Shown in pieces: positions 1-8,900 of a stretch of DNA of 43,763 nucleotides. The translations under genes were made by a program, and so were the position numbers. Numbering within the stretch: position 1 is the first letter of the stretch; every line of letters begins with the position of its first letter. The stretch comes from a virus. Where the stretch lies: IMG/VR virus record IMGVR_UViG_3300032265_001799, positions 1-43,763 of that record; one strand, written 5' to 3'. The notes under the pieces are model-generated. The model ran no database searches, had not been told where the DNA came from, and was given only the letters and a program-made list of their open reading frames with translations.

Positions 1-279
1 AATGTAGTCACTAGCATAGATCTAGATGTCTTTGATGCTATGCTAGGAACTACTGTAACCGTAAAACACATAGATGGAACAGATGTCGATCTAGCTGTTC
101 CTGCAGGATCTCTACATGGCCAGAGATTAAGCTGCAAGGGCCTAGGATTTAAACATATGAAGTTCACTAACGTGCGAGGAGATCTACACGTGATACTGAA
201 CATAAAAACTCCTAGAGTTACAGATCCTAAACTAATCGAAGAAATTAAATCTCTAGCTGCTAAACTCAAAAGAAAATAA
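1..279 (+). CDS. dnaJ: DnaJ-like co-chaperone, C-terminal part only
   Basis: The reading frame is open from the first base, so the gene starts upstream of the window and only the last 92 codons are visible. They match the second C-terminal substrate-binding beta domain of DnaJ/Hsp40: a D-x-F-D-A-x-L-G-T segment, then a V-P-A-G-S-x-x-G-Q-R-L-x-x-K-G-L-G stretch, then a G-D-L-H-V strand. In known family members this domain binds unfolded protein and hands it to DnaK. The J domain and any zinc-finger region are out of view. It lies directly upstream of the ClpA-like gene, so the phage carries neighbouring protein-remodelling genes. Stop TAA at 277-279. Family call is fairly sure; the partner Hsp70 may be the host's. 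Confidence 0.8.
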   Translation, partial: NVVTSIDLDVFDAMLGTTVTVKHIDGTDVDLAVPAGSLHGQRLSCKGLGFKHMKFTNVRGDLHVILNIKTPRVTDPKLIEEIKSLAAKLKRK

Positions 280-288
280 ATTATACTC

Positions 289-317
289 TTGATCTTTATC
301 TATTATCATAGTATAGT
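289..317 (+). promoter_or_regulatory. sigma70-like promoter for the clpA-like gene
   Basis: TTGATC at 289-294 and TATAGT at 312-317 are separated by 17 nt. The pair ends 24 nt before the chosen ATG at 342, in the gap between the DnaJ-like and ClpA-like genes. Confidence 0.6.
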
Positions 318-341
318 GTTATACTATTGGAGAAAAAAAGT

Positions 342-2549
342 ATGATGTTAGAACCCAGTGAGAGCTTGCAGACTGTATTCGAGCAAGCAATATCTATTGC
401 TGAAGATTTAAACCACGAATACGTAACACTAGAACATATAATTTTAGCGATATTCACTGACGAAAAGTTTTCTAAATTCCTTGAAGAATATGACGGATCT
501 CCGGATCTAGTACGTACTAATGTTGATTTCTATATCAAAAATAATTTAACTGATATAGTATCTGATGAAGAAACAAAACCTCAAAAAACACAAACTGTAG
601 AAAGATGTTTCAACAGAGCATTTACCCAGGCATTATTTAATGGTCGCCAAAAGATAGAGACTACTGATCTATTGCTGAGTATCTTGTCTGAAAAAAAGAC
701 ACACGCAGTTTATATACTAAACAAAGCAGGATTTACCAAGGATAAATTTAGTGAATATATCGATACAGAAACGATAAATGTGGACGAAGAAACATTTAAT
801 AGTAGCCAGTTTGATAAACTGTTATCACAATATACTACCAATCTAAATCATCAAGCACAGAAGAATAAGATCGATCCTGTAATTGGAAGAGATTCTGAGA
901 TCGAAAGCATGGTGCTTGCATTGGGTCGTCGTAATAAAGCAAACATAATCATGGTAGGAGATCCCGGTGTTGGTAAGACTGCTATCGCGGAAGGTCTAGC
1001 TTATAAAATCGTCAATAACGAAGTTCCGGATTTCCTAAAGGATCACACGCTTTATAATCTAGATATAGGTGCTCTATTAGCAGGTTCTAAATATCGCGGC
1101 GAATTTGAAGAGCGTCTAAAGGCTGTGCTAAAGGCTGTAGAAAAGAAGGGCAAAAGCATCGTGTTTATCGACGAAGCCCATATGATGAACGGTGCGGGTG
1201 CAGGGAATAATAGTCCGAACGACATGGCTAATATGCTAAAGCCTGCACTCAGCAAAGGCACTATCAAAGTCATCGCTTCAACTACATGGGAAGAATATCG
1301 CAAGCACTTTGAAAAGGATCGTGCGCTAATGCGTCGATTCCAGCGTGTGACCGTCGACGAACCTACGACAGAAGTCACTATGGATATCTTACGCGGTATC
1401 AAGAAGTATTACGAAGACTTCCATAAAGCCGTGATCAATGACGATGCGATCGATGCTGCTGTTAAGTTAAGTGTGAAATATCAAAGCGATAAGAAACTCC
1501 CGGATAAGGCTATCGATCTAATCGATCTTGCCTGTGCTAGATTTAAGCTCGATACAAATGCTGCACGAGTAGTTGGGAAAAGCAACATAGAATTTGAACT
1601 TGGTAAAATGATCAAGATGCCTGTCGAGAGTATAAGCGAAACTGAAAGCAATGTATTGCATCAATTAGAAGGCAATATGAAATCAAATGTGTTTGGACAA
1701 GATTCTGCTATCGATAATATTCTCGATAAGATCTTTATCGCACACGCAGGATTGAAAAGTCCTAACAAGCCCGTGGGCAGTTTCTTATTTGTTGGTCCTA
1801 CAGGTTGTGGTAAAACTGAAACGGCTAAGCAGCTAGCAGAAAATCTCTCAATCAAGTTGATAAGATTTGATATGAGCGAGTATCAGGAAAAACACAGTGT
1901 TGCTAAGTTCATCGGAGCACCTCCCGGATATGTAGGCTTCGATGATAATGCCGGACAGCTTATCACTAAGATACAGGAAAATCCAAACTGTGTACTATTG
2001 CTCGACGAGATTGAAAAAGCGCATCCAGACGTTAGCAATGTTTTATTGCAGCTCATGGATAACGGGCAGGTTACAGGATCTAATGGTAAGGTAGCCGATT
2101 GTCGCAATATTATCTTGATCCTAACATCTAATCTAGGTGCTAAGGATGCAGAACGCCCAAGTATTGGTTTTGGTCAAGAGGATAGATATAACGACGGCGA
2201 TGATGCAGTTAAGGAGTTCTTTGCTCCGGAATTCCGCAACAGATTAGATGCTGTGGTTAGATTTAATAGACTATCCAAAACTAATATGGAAATGATTGTG
2301 ATTAAGTTTGTCGCAGAGCTACAGGGGTTGATAAAGGATAAAACCGTTAATATAACAGTAAGTCCTTTGGCTATGGATCTATTGATTACACAGGGATTTG
2401 ATCCTAAGATGGGCGCACGTCCTTTGAGCCGCATAATTGATAATAAGATCAAAAAGCCTTTGAGCCGAGAGATGCTGTTTGGTAGACTCAAGAATGGCGG
2501 CAACGTAGTAGTTGACGTGCAAGATAGAGATGTTATACTTACAATATGA
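342..2549 (+). CDS. clpA: ClpA-like AAA+ unfoldase
   Basis: About 735 aa, close to bacterial ClpA (about 760). An N-terminal Clp repeat domain (roughly residues 1-145) is followed by two AAA+ modules. The first has Walker A GDPGVGKT, Walker B VFIDEAH and a pore-loop-like KYRGEFEER segment; the second has Walker A GPTGCGKT and Walker B LLLDEIEKAHPD. ClpA-type proteins unfold substrates and thread them into ClpP. The tripeptide I-G-F at residues 608-610 sits where ClpA and ClpX carry the loop that docks on ClpP, so a partnership with host ClpP is plausible. No ClpP gene is seen here. I chose ATG 342 because GGAG at 329-332 is well spaced before it; an in-frame TTG at 327 would overlap that site. 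It has its own sigma70-like promoter. ClpB is less likely because the long middle coiled coil is missing. Confidence 0.88.
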   Translation: MMLEPSESLQTVFEQAISIAEDLNHEYVTLEHIILAIFTDEKFSKFLEEYDGSPDLVRTNVDFYIKNNLTDIVSDEETKPQKTQTVERCFNRAFTQALFNGRQKIETTDLLLSILSEKKTHAVYILNKAGFTKDKFSEYIDTETINVDEETFNSSQFDKLLSQYTTNLNHQAQKNKIDPVIGRDSEIESMVLALGRRNKANIIMVGDPGVGKTAIAEGLAYKIVNNEVPDFLKDHTLYNLDIGALLAGSKYRGEFEERLKAVLKAVEKKGKSIVFIDEAHMMNGAGAGNNSPNDMANMLKPALSKGTIKVIASTTWEEYRKHFEKDRALMRRFQRVTVDEPTTEVTMDILRGIKKYYEDFHKAVINDDAIDAAVKLSVKYQSDKKLPDKAIDLIDLACARFKLDTNAARVVGKSNIEFELGKMIKMPVESISETESNVLHQLEGNMKSNVFGQDSAIDNILDKIFIAHAGLKSPNKPVGSFLFVGPTGCGKTETAKQLAENLSIKLIRFDMSEYQEKHSVAKFIGAPPGYVGFDDNAGQLITKIQENPNCVLLLDEIEKAHPDVSNVLLQLMDNGQVTGSNGKVADCRNIILILTSNLGAKDAERPSIGFGQEDRYNDGDDAVKEFFAPEFRNRLDAVVRFNRLSKTNMEMIVIKFVAELQGLIKDKTVNITVSPLAMDLLITQGFDPKMGARPLSRIIDNKIKKPLSREMLFGRLKNGGNVVVDVQDRDVILTI

Positions 2550-3223
2550 GATCTATACGTATCATAAACACATCTAAACTTTTTTGGAAAAAGTTTCCAT
2601 ATAAAGCTGTGCTGTATGCAGATTGGACTGTCTGTATACGGCGCTATAGTCTCGATGATTTAATCTCTGAAGCATATCCTAGTGTAAAGAGAGTATTCCA
2701 AAGGAACGAATCCAAGGTCAAAAAACTTTTGGCCTTGATTTCAAGCGTAGATGAAAAAGAAATAAAAATACGTTCTGAGCACTATAGCTTATCAATATAC
2801 TTCAAAGATCGTTCTTTCGTAGATGCACTGCAAAAGGATTTTTTTAAAGAATTCGTAGAGTTACACGAACCCAAAGATCCTGCAACTTTGGACTATCTGT
2901 TGAATAATTTCAAAACAGAAATCAAACCAGAATTACCGCACGGTTGCAGATACAAAGTGATACTGTCATATGATACAAAATCACCGCAGCAACATCGAGA
3001 TAATTTCATAGAAATGTCTAAGAGGAATAGTGATTATTTCTATGTAACACCTATCGTAGCAAGCCTGATAAAAGTAGATAGGCCTTGGTATAGCCAGCGT
3101 TATATTTTCGTAAAGGACGATCATCATCTTTTAATGACACAGATGATGCTACAGCACAACATACGCTCCATAGTGGAGATAAAAACACAAGACGAAATAA
3201 AGGAAAGCGAAATCAATGAGTAA
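2546..3223 (+). CDS. Conserved-looking phage protein of unknown function
   Basis: 225 aa, starting in an ATGA overlap with the stop codon of the ClpA-like gene, so the two are probably translationally coupled. Rich in Lys, Tyr and Phe, no clear membrane segment or signal peptide, and no motif I recognise. Its position suggests a role tied to the chaperone genes, but that is only context. It overlaps the next gene by 8 nt. Confidence 0.7.
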   Translation: MRSIRIINTSKLFWKKFPYKAVLYADWTVCIRRYSLDDLISEAYPSVKRVFQRNESKVKKLLALISSVDEKEIKIRSEHYSLSIYFKDRSFVDALQKDFFKEFVELHEPKDPATLDYLLNNFKTEIKPELPHGCRYKVILSYDTKSPQQHRDNFIEMSKRNSDYFYVTPIVASLIKVDRPWYSQRYIFVKDDHHLLMTQMMLQHNIRSIVEIKTQDEIKESEINE

Positions 3224-3497
3224 TATGTTGGACCTCACAAAGATCTTAGTAGACAAGAAACTTATCACTAGAGGTACAAATATCAGTGCTAGGATCTCTC
3301 TCAGCGGATTTGGTTATGCTCCTATCAACGTAGAAAAAGAAGGTAGGGTAAACTCTATCGATGAAACTGGTTTGAGAGTCATCTTTGATGATAAGCAGAG
3401 GCATACTAAATTTGAAGATATTACCAGCATCGAAGGCATGGATATCTCACGCTTTGCCCAAGCTTATAAAGTCAAAGTTAAAAACAAGAAAAAATAA
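3216..3497 (+). CDS. Small basic protein of unknown function
   Basis: 93 aa with a Lys-rich C-terminus (K-N-K-K-K). The middle (residues about 20-70) alternates short hydrophobic strands and turns and could be a small beta-barrel, but I do not recognise the family. AAGGAAAG about 10 nt before the ATG can serve as ribosome-binding site. The start overlaps the preceding gene, suggesting one operon with it. Confidence 0.65.
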   Translation: MSNMLDLTKILVDKKLITRGTNISARISLSGFGYAPINVEKEGRVNSIDETGLRVIFDDKQRHTKFEDITSIEGMDISRFAQAYKVKVKNKKK

Positions 3498-3532
3498 ACA
3501 CTATTTGTGGTAAATATTATAAGGAAAAAAAA

Positions 3533-3889
3533 ATGCCAGCAAGCAGCCAAATAATATTACCTAGCACAACACACGATCCTTTAAATCTACTTCCAGTAAC
3601 AGTGACCAGCGATCCTTTCAAGGGCGCTGGTTATTACGGATTTGGATATGGATTACATACTGTAAGTTATCAAGGAACTGGGTTCAAAGGTGTTATCAGT
3701 ATGCAGGCAACACTAGCTGCAACTCCTGCCGAAGAAGACTGGTTTACAGTTCCAGAAACTACACAAGATAATACAGACTCTCCTTATACAGGAGTGAGTA
3801 TATATAATTTTACAGGAAATTTTGTTTGGGTTAGAGCTACTGTAACTTATACGATCGGAACTATCAATAATATAACATATAACTATTGA
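3533..3889 (+). CDS. Putative virion structural protein, beta-rich
   Basis: 118 aa, rich in Thr, Gly, Tyr and Val and almost free of Lys and Arg, a composition typical of phage structural or decoration proteins. The C-terminal half alternates polar and hydrophobic residues as in beta strands (for example N-F-T-G-N-F-V-W-V-R-A-T-V-T-Y-T). AAGGAAAA precedes the ATG. No specific family recognised; the structural assignment is inferred from composition and neighbours. Confidence 0.55.
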   Translation: MPASSQIILPSTTHDPLNLLPVTVTSDPFKGAGYYGFGYGLHTVSYQGTGFKGVISMQATLAATPAEEDWFTVPETTQDNTDSPYTGVSIYNFTGNFVWVRATVTYTIGTINNITYNY

Positions 3890-3914
3890 CACATTTAATT
3901 TTCAATGTTATAAT
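3886..3914 (+). promoter_or_regulatory. sigma70-like promoter
   Basis: Perfect TTGACA at 3886-3891 and perfect TATAAT at 3909-3914 with a 17-nt spacer. It overlaps the stop codon of the preceding gene and lies 23 nt before the ATG of the 71-residue gene. Confidence 0.75.
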
Positions 3915-3936
3915 TGCTTTAACATGGAGAAGTTAG

Positions 3937-4152
3937 ATGAAGAATGTCAAGGGCGCAAATAAGACTAAGTGTACGCTGATCCACCCAGAAACTGGACAAA
4001 AAGTTTCAGCTGATATCCTAAGCAAAGATAAAATGCGTATGACTGTACGTCCGCAAGGTACTAGGATCGAAATCAACATGGTACGTGCTGACGAGACTAT
4101 TCCATACCGTGGAGCCTTCAACGGACAATACTTCACTGCTCACATAGATTGA
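3937..4152 (+). CDS. Small basic protein of unknown function
   Basis: 71 aa, Lys and Arg rich, no recognised domain. A consensus sigma70-like promoter ends 23 nt before the start and GGAG at 3926-3929 is the ribosome-binding site; these two signals decide for this frame over the open antisense frame at the same place. A strong early-type promoter for one tiny gene suggests an early product such as a host-takeover factor, but this is inference. Its stop codon overlaps the late box of the next gene. Confidence 0.65.
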   Translation: MKNVKGANKTKCTLIHPETGQKVSADILSKDKMRMTVRPQGTRIEINMVRADETIPYRGAFNGQYFTAHID

Positions 4153-4158
4153 TAAATA
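4151..4158 (+). promoter_or_regulatory. T4-type late promoter box GATAAATA
   Basis: One mismatch from the T4 late box TATAAATA. It overlaps the stop of the preceding gene and lies 19 nt before the ATG at 4178, with AAAGAGGA (4163-4170) between them as ribosome-binding site. Confidence 0.55.
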
Positions 4159-4177
4159 TCCTAAAGAGGATATTTTT

Positions 4178-4780
4178 ATGGCCGAAATACGAGATCTAAT
4201 TAAAAGGCTAGATCATATAGAAAATCTCAAAGAAGATGTTACTGGTGATGCAGCAGAAGTTGGTGCTAAGGCGATCGGCAAACACTTACCAGGTGTAGGT
4301 TTAGTATTTGGCGGAGCTGATGCTGCTTATAGGGTATATAATGGTGATTATCTCGGAGCCGGTATATCTTTACTTTCAGGTATCGTATCATTAGAACCAG
4401 GGCCAGGTACTGCTGCGAGCATAGCATTAGATGCAGCGAACATTGCTAGAGATCATTTAGCAGTCGCAGATAAGACACCAAATATAGTTGCAGATCCGGA
4501 AGCAGCCAAAGAAGTTGCTTCTGCACCAACTCCACCATCGGATAAAGATATAGCTACAATAGTTGGAGATAATTTGTCACCAGAAGCTATTTCAAAATTA
4601 GCTGCGGCTGCAGAACAATACGCTTTACCAGCGGCTGCTATAGTAGCATTATTATATGGGGGTAAGGTACTATATGATTATTTAACGGCAAAAACTAAGG
4701 AAAAAATTTCACCTAAAACTTCTATAAGAGAAATGATGGAGATAGTTAGAGCAGAACAGATAATAAGAGAGATGCTCTAA
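4178..4780 (+). CDS. Ala/Gly-rich hydrophobic late protein
   Basis: 200 aa. Residues about 38-90 are Gly/Ala rich and hydrophobic (L-P-G-V-G-L-V-F-G-G, then S-L-L-S-G-I-V-S-L), and a second apolar stretch lies near residues 149-170 (A-L-P-A-A-A-I-V-A-L-L-Y), so it may insert into or cross a membrane. The ends are charged. The late box upstream and the position among head-type genes suggest a virion or DNA-delivery protein; a holin-like role is an alternative without direct support. The last base of its stop codon is the first base of the next start codon (TAATG). Confidence 0.6.
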   Translation: MAEIRDLIKRLDHIENLKEDVTGDAAEVGAKAIGKHLPGVGLVFGGADAAYRVYNGDYLGAGISLLSGIVSLEPGPGTAASIALDAANIARDHLAVADKTPNIVADPEAAKEVASAPTPPSDKDIATIVGDNLSPEAISKLAAAAEQYALPAAAIVALLYGGKVLYDYLTAKTKEKISPKTSIREMMEIVRAEQIIREML

Positions 4781-5925
4781 TGTTATTAAATGAACTGTTT
4801 AGCAATCTCAAAGAAGCAGCTCCCGCAGTAGGTAGGAAATATCAACATATAGAAGATCTAGTGTTTACAAATGGATCAAATGGCGGATTACACGCTGTCG
4901 AACGTTTAAAACATATGGGAACGAAGGGCGGTAACATAGAACTAAAATGGGATGGAAGTCCTGTCGTCTATTGGGGAAGAGATGAGCAAGGACGCTTTAG
5001 CCTCATACCTAAAAATGCTTGGGAGTATCTAAAGCGTGGTAAGACACAGTTAGATAACGGTGCTCCGACGGTTATGTACAAACCACAAGATATAAGTGAT
5101 TTCATCTTAAATACCGGCAAAGCAGAACCCGATAAAGAAAAGGCTAGAAAAGCCTATGCTCAACAGCTATCTGGACTTTGGAAATATTTTGAAAAAGTTA
5201 GTCCAGAAAGAGGTTACCTAGAAGGAGGATTGCTTTTCTATCCTGGAGCGGAACCTCAATATAACGCAAATACAGGTGAATACGAATTCCAACCAAATCT
5301 AACTACGTTCCACATACCGGGCAATAGCGCTCTTGGAATGCGTATTAAAAATGCTGCTGTAATGGTAGCAGCCACAGGATACTATCCTACATTAGGTAGT
5401 AGCGAAGAAAGCCGTTATCCTGATGCAGAAAAGCTTTCTACACCAGACGTTATAGTACAAGGCACTACTTACGTTGAACAGGCGCCGGGTGCAGACGACG
5501 CAGGACTAAATGCTGCGGCTAAATTTATCTCATCCAATGCACAAGCCATAGATAATTTCTTAGCACCGAAGCCGGGATTAAGTAAACCTGGTGATATATT
5601 ATATAAGTTCTTTAATCAAAATTTACGCATAGCAGGTGTGAAGAAAAAATTCCAAGAATGGGCTATGCAAAATCTATCAGCAGGACAAGCAGGTAAAGTC
5701 GTTAATGATCCAGGTTTAGATGTCGTATTAACTGCCGTAGAAATGCTCACAAAAGAAAAAATGAAACTGATAGATTCATTAAGTAAAGGTACACACGGTG
5801 ATATAAGGCAAACTAAACCCGAAGGATATGTCCAGGCACACCCCGGTGGTAAGTTTGCTAACGATATTCCGGGACAGTTTGTAAAGACCATAGATCAAAA
5901 AAATTGGTCTCCGAGGAAAGATTGA
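4780..5925 (+). CDS. Putative head protein with nucleotidyltransferase-like KWDG motif
   Basis: 381 aa. The N-terminus M-L-L-N-E-L-F then L-K-E|A at residues 10-13 resembles a T4 capsid-targeting leader followed by a prohead-protease site. Downstream is a segment I know from T4-like marine phages as a conserved protein of unknown function (H-I-E-D-L-V-F then N-G-G-L-H-A). Near residue 66 it has E-L-K-W-D-G-S-P-V, matching the K-x-D-G adenylation motif of DNA and RNA ligases, and later an L-E-G-G-L-L-F strand. That is suggestive of a covalent nucleotidyltransferase fold, but I could not place the remaining ligase motifs. It overlaps both neighbours by one base (TAATG and TGATG). Confidence 0.65.
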   Translation: MLLNELFSNLKEAAPAVGRKYQHIEDLVFTNGSNGGLHAVERLKHMGTKGGNIELKWDGSPVVYWGRDEQGRFSLIPKNAWEYLKRGKTQLDNGAPTVMYKPQDISDFILNTGKAEPDKEKARKAYAQQLSGLWKYFEKVSPERGYLEGGLLFYPGAEPQYNANTGEYEFQPNLTTFHIPGNSALGMRIKNAAVMVAATGYYPTLGSSEESRYPDAEKLSTPDVIVQGTTYVEQAPGADDAGLNAAAKFISSNAQAIDNFLAPKPGLSKPGDILYKFFNQNLRIAGVKKKFQEWAMQNLSAGQAGKVVNDPGLDVVLTAVEMLTKEKMKLIDSLSKGTHGDIRQTKPEGYVQAHPGGKFANDIPGQFVKTIDQKNWSPRKD

Positions 5926-8900
5926 TGTTTTTACGTGAGCTATTAAACGAAACCCTAACTAGGACAGGACACGGAAGCACTGCCGTCGTTGGTTGGGGGC
6001 GCGGTATGGGACATAAAGGTCATATGTATCTAGCTAGCGCAGTCATACACAAGGCACAGGAAGTAGGCGGAGATCCCTACTTCGTGGTGAGCAGGACTGT
6101 AGGAAAAGATGATCCTATCAATCCAGAAGAGAAGATGGCTATCTATAAGAAGGTATTTCCAGACAGCAGCCATATATTCCAAACTGCTACAGATGAGATG
6201 CCTGATCTAACTCGTGTATTATCAAATCTAAATCAACAGGGCTATACTAACGCTATAGTAGTAGTCGGAGCTGATCAAGTCAAGGCCCTCGCATATGTTA
6301 AGAACTATAACAATACTCCAGATAAGACAGGTAAAGTACATTATAAGTTTGATAACCTAGAAGTCATCAGCAGACAAGAAACTAGCGCACCGGATGCACA
6401 GGAAGAAGGTCCGCGTGCTACACCTATGCGCCAGGTGTTGATGGATCCAGCTGCTACAGAAGAACAGAAGTTTGCTGTATGGCGTGATGCTATGAATCCT
6501 GAGATAGACGATACCCAAGTTATGGATCTAATGCATAAAGCAGAACAGCGTATGAAGGCTATACCTGCTAAGAAAGTTAAAGAAGGCGTCTTTATGCAAA
6601 AGATGAAGAATAACTTCGGTATGGATCAATCTGCTTATGATACTAAGAATCCAGGTACCAGTCCTGATTACGTAGATAGCAACATCACAGTACAGCTTCT
6701 CAAGAATATCGATCGACATGGTGGATATCCAATACAGTTTAAAGACGGAACAGAACTACACGTTAGTAGCTCATTATCACAAAAAATATTATTTAAGATA
6801 CAGGACCTATTACCTAAAGAACGCCACGCTGTTATAAATCATATAATACAGTCTAGTACTAACTTTAAAAGTTTTGCACAAGGTCTATCAGAATCCATGA
6901 TGCCAAAAAAAAACTTCGCAGGCGCTGATAAGAACAAACTAGGTCCAGCTGCACACCTAAAAGGCAAAATGAAACGAGCTGCTAAAGCAGGCGATCTTGT
7001 TGGTGCGATGGAAGCATTTGATAGTGGTAGTCCGGTAGGTGGCAAACGTGGTAGTGGAGAACCACACGCAGGATATGATATGGACGCTATGCGTAAAGCT
7101 ACTGGCACGATGGAAGATACCGACGATTTTGAAGTACACGGTTATCATCATCTAGACGAGCTGTTAGCAGAACTCTGCAGGATGGTAGTAGAAGGTCATA
7201 AGCAGGATCCCGAACGCAATGGATTAGTGGCCGCGGGAATCAAGACCAAACTGTATCCATTCATGGCTAGGGTAGGTTATATGGGCAAGCACGGCCACGT
7301 ACACGCAGAACGTGCTGTATTAGAAGCGTTTACTAGCAAACACGGCGAAGTTCCTGAAGGCAGCATAATGTTAGTCACACTAAGCCCTTGCAACAGACAT
7401 GATGATAAAACTGCTAGTGAGCGTGTTGGTGAACCCTGTAGCGAATTAGTAGCGGCACACGGTATAGAAAAAGTCTATTGCGGGTTAATCGATCCAAGCC
7501 AAGCACACGGCGGACACGACCACAGGCACTACACACTGATCGAAACAGAAAATTCTAAGATAAGAGATCTCTGCGAACAGTTTGCAAATACTTTTTTGCA
7601 CGGAAAAGAAAGGCTATATGAATCAACTAGTTTCACAGGAGCATTAAGGAACCAACTAAACAGATGGATGGACAAGGACCAAAAATTTAAAGATCCTTCC
7701 CAAAGGATACAGTTCCAAGAAGAGATTTGGCCACAGATAGAAAAATATCTAGTTTACATCCTAGAAGATAGAGGCCCAAAGGGCGACGGCGATTATCCTA
7801 GCTCTGCATTTGCTGCCTGGTTACTTGTACAGCATATGGATGCTTTCCCTAATAGGCAGCGTGAGTTTTTAAATGCCTTAGAACAGTACATACCCAATCA
7901 TCCCAAGATACAGTTTTTGAGAGATAGATTAGCGGTGAATGAATGGGTTCTAGAACATTATAGAGAAAAAAAATACTACTATAAGGGCGAACCTCTGCCC
8001 GATCCCACGGTTAATATACGCAACCCCGCATACTTTAAAGATGCGTCTATTAAATCTGAAACCAGATCAGAAGCATTATCTAACGCAGAAAAATATGACA
8101 ATGTGCTGTTGGTCGCCGCGGTCAATGCCACGGGCGCAGAAACACAGCCTTCATATACACAGCAAAGTGAAAGCATAAGTGAAGTCGCGAAAGTTCGTTT
8201 GAGCAAGGATCCCAATGACACTGGAGCTTATGTCAGAGACATTGGTCAGGCGGAAAAAACAGTTGATGTACCTATTAGCAAAATAACTGTTTTTGAACCC
8301 GATGAAAAGTTCGATGATCCACGCTATGCTAAAAAACTTAAAAACATAATAGATGCTATAAGATCAGGTAAAACCCTGCCACCTATACTGTTGCGTAGAT
8401 ATGGTGTAGACAGATATCAGGTTTTAGATGGACATCATCGTTTCAAGGCCTATAGGAAACTGGGCAAAAAAACTATTCCTGCTCGCATAGTTGATGCTAA
8501 AAATATCTCAGGCGACATAGATGAGTCGTTGGATTCTTCATATAGATTCAAATATGAAGGTATGGATGGTGAAGATACTTATATCTATAGTTTTATGCCT
8601 GAAAATGGTAGTATGATAAATGTTTCAATATATAATGAAGAAAAAACTGGAATGGCGCACGTGGTATTTTATCGGGCCAACGATGACTCAGAAGAAATGA
8701 CAGGTGAGCATCCTACGACCGCTGCTAAGGTTCTAGGCACCGTCAAAGCTATCATACGCCAGCATCTCCAAAAATTTAAAAATATTAAGACCGTTAAATT
8801 TGAAGCGAGTAAAAAAGACCTAGGACGTGTTAGAGCCTACAACGCGATAGTTAAACGCTTAGGAGGCAAAGCTGATCTCGATTATCACAAAAAATATGCT

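Noticed and set aside
3915-3925. TGCTTTA like a T4 MotA middle-promoter box, also seen at 28071
   Set aside because: It lies downstream of a complete sigma70-like promoter instead of 30 nt before the start site, so it is more likely leader sequence.
3933-4136. 67-codon minus-strand frame opposite the small basic gene
   Set aside because: The + strand frame has a consensus promoter and GGAG site; the minus frame has neither.
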